Shown here: positions 59,183 to 64,000 of the stretch, piece by piece
How the letters are laid out: each line of letters starts with the position of its first letter
Numbering within the stretch: position 1 is the first letter of the stretch
Origin: an uncultured Bacteroidales bacterium
GTDB taxonomy: Bacteria; Bacteroidota; Bacteroidia; Bacteroidales; Muribaculaceae
DNA length: 64,000 bases
Reading direction: 5' to 3'
NCBI GenBank assembly: GCA_958418815.1
Contig: CATZGB010000007.1
Coordinates: forward strand, 34,964 to 98,963
Notes under the pieces: model-generated
Told to the model about the DNA's origin: nothing
The model's input: only the letters and a program-made list of their open reading frames with translations
Databases searched by the model: none
Program-made: the position numbers and the translations under genes

Positions 59183-59947
59183 ATGGAAAAGAAACTCATA
59201 CTCATATCCAACGACGACTCGGTCAACGCGCCGGGCCTGCATTTCCTTGTCGACTGCGTAAAAGACCTGGGCGAAGTCTGGGTGGTCGCCCCCGACCAGC
59301 CCAAGAGCGGCCAGTCGTCATCGCTGACCTTCAACGCCCCGCTGCGCATCTCGGAATACCCCGGCTATGAGGGCGCACACCTGCTGTCGGTGTCGGGCAC
59401 CCCGGTCGACTGCATCAAGCTGGCGATGCACAACATCGTCCCGCGCCGCCCCGACATAGTGCTGGCGGGCATCAACCATGGCTCCAACGCCGGCAACTCG
59501 GTGATATACTCCGGCACCATGGGGGCCGTTTTCGAGGGGTGCATGGCCGGCATCCCCTCGGTGGGCTACTCGCTGCTCCACCACTCGATGGCCGCCGACT
59601 TCTCGGAATGCACCCCCTACGTCAAGTCAATCACCGCCAAAGTGCTTGCCGAAGGCCTCCCCGAAGGGATATGCCTCAACGTCAATTTCCCCGCCAAGGT
59701 GAAAATCGAGGGCATGAAGGTGGTGCGCGCCGCCCGCAGCCACTGGACCGAGGAGTACCAGAATTTCACCGACCCACACGGCAAGCCGTTCTACTGGCTC
59801 ACCGGACGCCAGATCAACGACGAGGAGGGGAATCCCGAGACCGACCTCTACTGGCTCCCCCGCAACTACGCCACCTGCGTCCCCTGCAGCGCCCTGCAGA
59901 ACGCCCCCGCCGCCGACATCGCGGCCATCGCAGACATGCTCAAATGA
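59183..59947 (+). CDS. surE: 5'/3'-nucleotidase SurE
   Basis: 254 residues from ATG 59183. The metal site ISNDDSVNAPGL at the N-terminus, VVAPDQPKSGQSSSLT, and GINHGSNAGNSVIYSGTMGAVFEG are SurE signatures. It dephosphorylates nucleoside monophosphates. Upstream in-frame codons lack a good start. Confidence 0.95.
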   Translation: MEKKLILISNDDSVNAPGLHFLVDCVKDLGEVWVVAPDQPKSGQSSSLTFNAPLRISEYPGYEGAHLLSVSGTPVDCIKLAMHNIVPRRPDIVLAGINHGSNAGNSVIYSGTMGAVFEGCMAGIPSVGYSLLHHSMAADFSECTPYVKSITAKVLAEGLPEGICLNVNFPAKVKIEGMKVVRAARSHWTEEYQNFTDPHGKPFYWLTGRQINDEEGNPETDLYWLPRNYATCVPCSALQNAPAADIAAIADMLK

Positions 59948-59995
59948 CCAGCCCTGACGCGGGGCCGTCAACCCTGCGGCAGACACCGGATACTG

Positions 59996-60030
59996 AAAAA
60001 GGGCCACGCGACGGTCGCGTGGCCCTTTTT
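59996..60030. terminator. Bidirectional terminator after surE
   Basis: A perfect 16-bp stem with flanking A5 and T5 (59996-60011 with 60015-60030), three-base loop. The symmetric A/T tails suit both surE and the convergent lipoprotein gene. Confidence 0.92.
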
Positions 60031-60059
60031 CATATATTCAGTGATGGGTTAAGAAGGAT

Positions 60060-61349
60060 TCACTTCACGTCGCGGATGAACTCATACCAGAGGGAGAGGA
60101 CATCAGCCGCGGGAGCCTTGGCAGGGGCGAAGTTGAAGGAATGGCTGACGTTGGCCGACAGTCCGTCCTTGTCTTTGAACACCCTGAAGACCCCTTCGGC
60201 CATCAGGTAGTGGTTGGGGTCAGCCCCTTTCTCGACCATCACGAAAGCGTATTCGAGATTCTTTATGCCGGTCGAGGTCTTGGTGCCGCTTATCACCAGG
60301 GCGGTCTTGGTCGATATGCCCGAGGTCTTGCCGATGGTGTTGAAATACACAGTGAAGTTGCCGTTGTCTCCGGCGATGAACGAGCCGTCCCCCTTCTCAT
60401 ATGAATTGCCTGACACAGACTCTGCCTTGAAATCGAGGGTCAGCTTCTTGTTGTCCTGGTTGAAGAAGCCAACATACTCGCTGTTGACAAGGTCGCCGGG
60501 AGAATATCCGCCATTGCCCTGGTCCTGGCAGTAGACGGTGACAAACGGGTCGACGAAGTAGGTGCCCTCGACATTGGGCGGGTTGGTGCCACGGTAGATG
60601 TTCATATAGGGATCCATCTGGTCGAGGATTTCCGGGGGCACCACATCTTCGATGGTTGTCGACTCACATTTGCAGGAGCGGACGCGGATGGTGGTGCCGT
60701 TGGCCAGCACGAATACGATGTAGTCACCATCCTGATAGACATCCTGGAAGAGTCCGTCGCCACCCTCGGGGACAGCCTTGACCGGATTGCCGCTGGTGTC
60801 GCGGATATAATCGAAGGTGATGCCGCCGTCGTAGCTTATCACCCAATAGCCATAATAGTCGACCTTTATGACGGGGGCAGTCGCGCTGCCGCCACCACCG
60901 CCATTGGCGGTCACCGGTATCTTGTTGCCATGCTGGTCGAGGAGGAAATCGGTCTTGCCGTCGACAGTGACCGTCCAGTAATACACCCCGTCGACCGGGG
61001 CGGCCCCGATGATAGGCGTTGAGCCATTGACTCCGTCGACACCATCCTTGCCGTCCTGGCCGTTCTTGCCATGCCGGATGGTGAAACGCTGTCCGTTGCT
61101 CATTACGATTTCGTAACCGTCGGGGGTGGTTGTGACGCTGACAATGTAGCCATTGTCCTTGATTGCGTTGACAAGCGTGTGTATCGCCTGTATGTCGCTG
61201 TTCATGCCGGAGAGGCGGCTCTCAAGGTCGGCCACACGGTCCTTGATGCCGTTCACCTCGTTCCAGAGGTCGGTGTCATCGTAGGATCCGCAGGATACGA
61301 CTGTGGCCGACGCCAGCAGAACGAGCGATAGATTCCTTAAAAAGCGCAT
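60060..61349 (-). CDS. DUF4988/PL29-N-type surface lipoprotein with collagen-like segment
   Basis: 429 residues. Lipobox VVSC (Cys about 20); a short coiled coil (LWNEVNGIKDRVADLESRL, about 28-60); a beta domain IVMSNGQRFTIRHG leading into collagen-like triplets GKNGQDGKDGVDG; a second unit YYWTVTVDG with FLLDQHGNKIPV; a Gly-rich linker; then a C-terminal domain of unknown fold (about 235-429). The N-terminal layout is that of Bacteroidetes surface proteins with a DUF4988 stalk. A catalytic role is not evident. Confidence 0.78.
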   Translation of the reverse strand: MRFLRNLSLVLLASATVVSCGSYDDTDLWNEVNGIKDRVADLESRLSGMNSDIQAIHTLVNAIKDNGYIVSVTTTPDGYEIVMSNGQRFTIRHGKNGQDGKDGVDGVNGSTPIIGAAPVDGVYYWTVTVDGKTDFLLDQHGNKIPVTANGGGGGSATAPVIKVDYYGYWVISYDGGITFDYIRDTSGNPVKAVPEGGDGLFQDVYQDGDYIVFVLANGTTIRVRSCKCESTTIEDVVPPEILDQMDPYMNIYRGTNPPNVEGTYFVDPFVTVYCQDQGNGGYSPGDLVNSEYVGFFNQDNKKLTLDFKAESVSGNSYEKGDGSFIAGDNGNFTVYFNTIGKTSGISTKTALVISGTKTSTGIKNLEYAFVMVEKGADPNHYLMAEGVFRVFKDKDGLSANVSHSFNFAPAKAPAADVLSLWYEFIRDVK

Positions 61350-61386
61350 AATAATTGATGAGATTGATAATGATAAGGTATGGCCG

Positions 61387-61394
61387 CAAAGTTA
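61387..61394 (-). promoter_or_regulatory. -7 box for the DUF4988-type lipoprotein
   Basis: Minus-strand TAACTTTG, perfect, 37 bases upstream of the ATG at 61349. No TTTG at -33. Confidence 0.55.
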
Positions 61395-61475
61395 GGCAAA
61401 TACGGGGAAAGGAAAGCCATCCGGCATGTGGCTATTATGCGCTGACAATGTGGCGAATAGCGCCTTTACACGCGG

Positions 61476-61515
61476 CAAGGGCCGCCGAGACCCGGATTGG
61501 TCTCGGCGGCCCTTG
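61476..61515 (-). terminator. Terminator of asnS
   Basis: Perfect 17-bp stem (61476-61492 with 61499-61515) with a six-base loop, 33 bases past the asnS stop. The base composition is strongly GC and the T-run is poor. Confidence 0.75.
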
Positions 61516-61548
61516 GATATGCAGGCGGCAATCAGCCGCGGAATGTTG

Positions 61549-62943
61549 TCAGAACTCGGCCGACTTGGGTGTGCGGGGGAAAGGAATCACGTCGCGGATG
61601 TTGGTCATACCGGTCACGAAAAGCACCAGGCGCTCGAAGCCGAGACCGAAGCCGGAATGGGGCACGGTGCCGAAGCGGCGGGTGTCGAGATACCACCACA
61701 TGTCCTTCATCGGGATATCCATCTCCTCGATGCGGGTCATCAGCTTGTCGTAGCTCTCCTCGCGCTCCGAACCGCCGATGATCTCGCCGATGGCGGGGAA
61801 CAGCACATCCATCGCGCGCACGGTCTTGCCGTCGTCGTTGAGCTTCATGTAGAACGCCTTGATTTCCTTGGGATAGCCGGTCAGGATGACAGGGCGCTTG
61901 AAGTAGTGCTCCACCAGGTAGCGCTCATGCTCGCTCTGGAGGTCGACACCCCATTTGACGGGGAACTCGAATTTGTGGCCGCTCTCTTCGAGCAGCTTGA
62001 TGCCCTCGGTGTAGGTGAGGCGCACGAATTCCTGGCTGATCACTGACTCCAGGCGGCCAATAAGCTCCTTGTCGTAATGCTCCGAGAGGAACTCGATGTC
62101 GTCGCGGCAGTTGTCGAGGGCATACTTGATGCAGTATTTCAGGAAGTCCTCGGCCAGGTCCATGTTCTCGTCGATGTCGATGAACGCCACTTCAGGCTCG
62201 ATCATCCAGAACTCCGCCAGGTGGCGGGGTGTATTGGAATTCTCGGCGCGGAATGTGGGTCCGAAGGTGTAGATGGCCCCCAGGGCGGTGGCACCAAGCT
62301 CACCCTCGAGCTGGCCGCTGACGGTCAGGGCGGTGGGCTTGCCGAAGAAGTCGGTTGAGAAATCCACCTTACCCTCCTCGGTGCGGGGCAGGTTCTCCAG
62401 GTCCATGGTGGTCACCTGGAACATCGCGCCTGCTCCCTCGCAGTCGCTGGCCGTGATGAGCGGGGTGTTGAGGTAGTAGAACCCGCGCTCCTGGAAGTAG
62501 CGGTGGATGGCGAAAGCCAGGGCCGAACGCACGCGCAGCACAGCCGAGAAGGTGTTGGTGCGCGGACGCAGGTGGGCGATTTCGCGGAGGAACTCCAGCG
62601 AGTGGCCTTTTTTCTGCAGGGGGTAGCTCTCGGGGTCGGCGGTGCCGTAGACCTCGAGCTTCTTGGCCTGCACCTCCACCGACTGTCCTTTGCCCATGGA
62701 CTCCACCAGGAGACCCTCGACGCAGATGGCCGAGCCGGTGGTCACCGGTTTCAGCTCCTCGTCGGAGAAAGAGGACATGTCGAGCACGATCTGCAGGTTC
62801 TTGATGGTCGACCCGTCATTGAGGGCCACGAACTGCACATGCTTGTTGCCACGTCGGGTGCGCACCCATCCTTTGACGCAGACCTCCTTGCCGACCAGGT
62901 CGGCGGCTCCGCGGAATATGTCGTTGATTTTAGTCCGTTTCAT
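61549..62943 (-). CDS. asnS: Asparaginyl-tRNA synthetase
   Basis: 464 residues from ATG 62943. N-terminal OB fold (VCVKGWVRTRRGNKHVQF), class II core with motif 2 FGPTFRAENSNTPRHLAEFWMIEPE and motif 3 GFGLGFERLVLFVTG. The length and NSNTPRHLAE favour AsnRS over AspRS. It charges tRNA-Asn directly. The gene lies downstream of the pseudouridine synthase gene. Confidence 0.95.
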   Translation of the reverse strand: MKRTKINDIFRGAADLVGKEVCVKGWVRTRRGNKHVQFVALNDGSTIKNLQIVLDMSSFSDEELKPVTTGSAICVEGLLVESMGKGQSVEVQAKKLEVYGTADPESYPLQKKGHSLEFLREIAHLRPRTNTFSAVLRVRSALAFAIHRYFQERGFYYLNTPLITASDCEGAGAMFQVTTMDLENLPRTEEGKVDFSTDFFGKPTALTVSGQLEGELGATALGAIYTFGPTFRAENSNTPRHLAEFWMIEPEVAFIDIDENMDLAEDFLKYCIKYALDNCRDDIEFLSEHYDKELIGRLESVISQEFVRLTYTEGIKLLEESGHKFEFPVKWGVDLQSEHERYLVEHYFKRPVILTGYPKEIKAFYMKLNDDGKTVRAMDVLFPAIGEIIGGSEREESYDKLMTRIEEMDIPMKDMWWYLDTRRFGTVPHSGFGLGFERLVLFVTGMTNIRDVIPFPRTPKSAEF

Positions 62944-62968
62944 AAACGTTGAGGTGTTTAACGGGAGA

Positions 62969-63000
62969 AGTTCGAGACCGGACGAGACCGGTCTCAAACT
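62969..63000 (-). terminator. Hairpin between the pseudouridine synthase gene and asnS
   Basis: A 13-base stem with one mismatch (62969-62981 with 62988-63000) and six-base loop. It is 19 bases past the upstream stop; no strong T-run, so read-through into asnS is likely. Confidence 0.45.
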
Positions 63001-63018
63001 TCAATCCACACTTTTTCT

Positions 63019-64000
63019 TTATTCGAATGAACCCATCTTAAGGAAGTTTACCTCTTCCTGGGTCAGGTAGCGCCAGCGGCCACGGGGGAGGTTCTTCTTG
63101 GTCAGGCCCGCGAAGTAGACGCGGTCGAGCTTGGTGACATGGTAGCCCAGGGCCTCGAAGATGCGGCGCACGATGCGGTTGCGTCCCGAGTGGATTTCGA
63201 TGCCGGCCTGGTTGCGGTCGGTCTCGGTGACATACGAGATTGCGTCGGCGTGGATTTCGCCATCCTCAAGCTCGATGCCGTCGGCGATGCGCTGCATGTC
63301 CTCCTCGGCGATGTCCTTGTCGGTCCAGACGTGATAGATTTTCTTCTTCACATATTTGGGGTGGGTCAGCTTCGAGGCGAGGTCGCCGTCGTTGGTCAGC
63401 AGCAGCACACCGGTGGTGTTGCGGTCGAGACGGCCCACGGGATAGATGCGCTCGGTGCATGCCCCCTTGACAAGGTCGAGGACGGTGGTGCGTCCGTTGG
63501 GGTCGTCAGAGGTGGTGACGCAATCCTTGGGCTTGTTGAGCAGGATGTAGCACTTGCTCTCCAGGGCCACGGCCTGCTCCTTGAACTCCACAGTGTCGGC
63601 GTGGCCGATCTTGGTGCCAAGCTCGGTGACGACGTTGCCGTTGACCTTCACCAGACCCTGCTGGATGAACTCGTCAGCCTCGCGGCGCGAGCAGAGGCCG
63701 GCGTTGGCCAGGAACTTGTTGAGACGGATCTGCTCGTTGGGATCGGGCAGCGGCAGCTCATACTCGATGCGCTTGGGACGGGGCACGAAGCTCTTGCCCT
63801 GGCGCATCGGGCCATTCTGCGGACGGCGGTTGTTGTTGTAGCCACCCTTGTTGTATCCGCCCTGGTTGTTGTAACCGCCCTGGCGGTTGTTGTTGTAGCC
63901 ACCCTGACGGTTGTTGTTGTAACCGCCCTTGTTGTAACCGCCCTGGTTGTTGTAGCCACCCTGGCGGTTGTTGTTGTAACCACCCTGACGGTTGTTGTTG
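63019..64000 (-). CDS. RluB/RsuA-family pseudouridine synthase with repeat-rich N-terminus, truncated by the window edge
   Basis: The frame is open to the window end, so the true start lies beyond 64000. The visible 327 residues begin with Gly/Tyr/Asn/Arg/Gln repeats, followed by an S4 RNA-binding domain (IRLNKFLANAGLCSRREADEFI) and the catalytic domain with the Asp motif VGRLDRNTTGVLLLTNDG and EIHSGRNRIVRRIFEALG. It isomerises uridines in rRNA, probably 23S. An internal ATG at 63807 was rejected because the repeat frame continues and such tails are usual in Bacteroidales homologues. Confidence 0.93.
   Translation of the reverse strand, partial: NNNRQGGYNNNRQGGYNNQGGYNKGGYNNNRQGGYNNNRQGGYNNQGGYNKGGYNNNRRPQNGPMRQGKSFVPRPKRIEYELPLPDPNEQIRLNKFLANAGLCSRREADEFIQQGLVKVNGNVVTELGTKIGHADTVEFKEQAVALESKCYILLNKPKDCVTTSDDPNGRTTVLDLVKGACTERIYPVGRLDRNTTGVLLLTNDGDLASKLTHPKYVKKKIYHVWTDKDIAEEDMQRIADGIELEDGEIHADAISYVTETDRNQAGIEIHSGRNRIVRRIFEALGYHVTKLDRVYFAGLTKKNLPRGRWRYLTQEEVNFLKMGSFE
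63831..64000 (-). repeat. Tandem coding repeat, about 81-bp higher-order unit
   Basis: Translated repeats GGYNNNRQ, GGYNNNRQ, GGYNNQ, GGYNK make a 27-codon unit present twice in almost identical form, ending near 63831 and continuing past the window. DNA identity between copies is very high, which favours length variation by slippage or recombination. Confidence 0.85.

Noticed and set aside
63808..64000. Pseudouridine synthase starting at the internal ATG 63807
   Set aside because: The same frame stays open with ordered repeats to the window edge, and repeat tails are normal in related proteins.
63831..64000. Repeats considered as a CRISPR array
   Set aside because: They are in-frame protein-coding repeats without spacers.

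Overview
The window is GC-rich, gene-dense bacterial chromosome that fits an order Bacteroidales gut commensal, most likely of the Muribaculaceae type (inference). Support comes from repeated promoters of the Bacteroidetes form TTTG-N19/20-TAnnTTTG, from family-typical genes (GldH lipoprotein, PSP1/RicT, OstA-like protein, DUF6377 and Reg_prop/AraC regulators, DUF4491, DUF5063, a DUF4988-type lipoprotein), and from secreted glycosidases ending in a common C-terminal tail. No rRNA, tRNA, insertion sequence, prophage or CRISPR array was seen.

Layout. 1-1997: 3' part of a secreted GH13 alpha-amylase. 2193-5870: AddA-like helicase-nuclease. 5867-12000: glutamate/GABA acid-resistance locus (gadB, glsA, gadC) with a divergent aspartate:alanine-exchanger-type transporter. 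12133-20750: a Skp/OmpH-like lipoprotein and small membrane protein, then pepD, a muramidase, DUF4491, greA behind a structured leader, a HIT protein, a thioredoxin-fold lipoprotein, a glycosyltransferase and an FHA-TM-trypsin protein. 20876-25498 (minus): SurA-like PPIase, OstA-like protein and M18 aminopeptidase. 25654-31762: DUF6377 regulator, a three-domain secreted protein and a divergent propeller/AraC regulator. 31801-36649 (minus): tsaB-dnaE-trxA. 36790-44573: yicC, GH53 galactanase, GH32 fructanase, gmk, nadD, DUF5063, ligA. 44627-45965: an autoregulated-looking Fic module with an overlapping membrane-protein gene. 46076-49162: pyrE, SRPBCC protein, Rieske-like lipoprotein, DEAD-box-type helicase. 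49204-58814 (minus): cca, M24 peptidase, gldH, ricT, rny, zapA and a ZapB-like coiled coil, then parB and parA. 59183-64000: surE, a DUF4988-type lipoprotein, asnS and a pseudouridine synthase with a tandem-repeat N-terminus running off the window.

How the genes work together. GlsA releases glutamate from glutamine, GadB decarboxylates it using a cytosolic proton, and GadC exports GABA against glutamate. SurA-like PPIase and OstA-like protein serve outer-membrane biogenesis; RNase Y, ZapA, ParAB and RicT form a core-cell-biology block. The GH13, GH53 and GH32 enzymes show plant-glycan use.

Most unusual points: a Fic-domain gene whose promoter is buried in a 28-bp perfect palindrome with a third half-site at the start codon and whose end overlaps a small membrane protein; two glycoside hydrolase genes, each with its own inverted-repeat control site, between yicC and gmk; a structured RNA-like leader before greA; and hairpins placed at predicted transcription starts of a DUF6377 regulator and of gmk.
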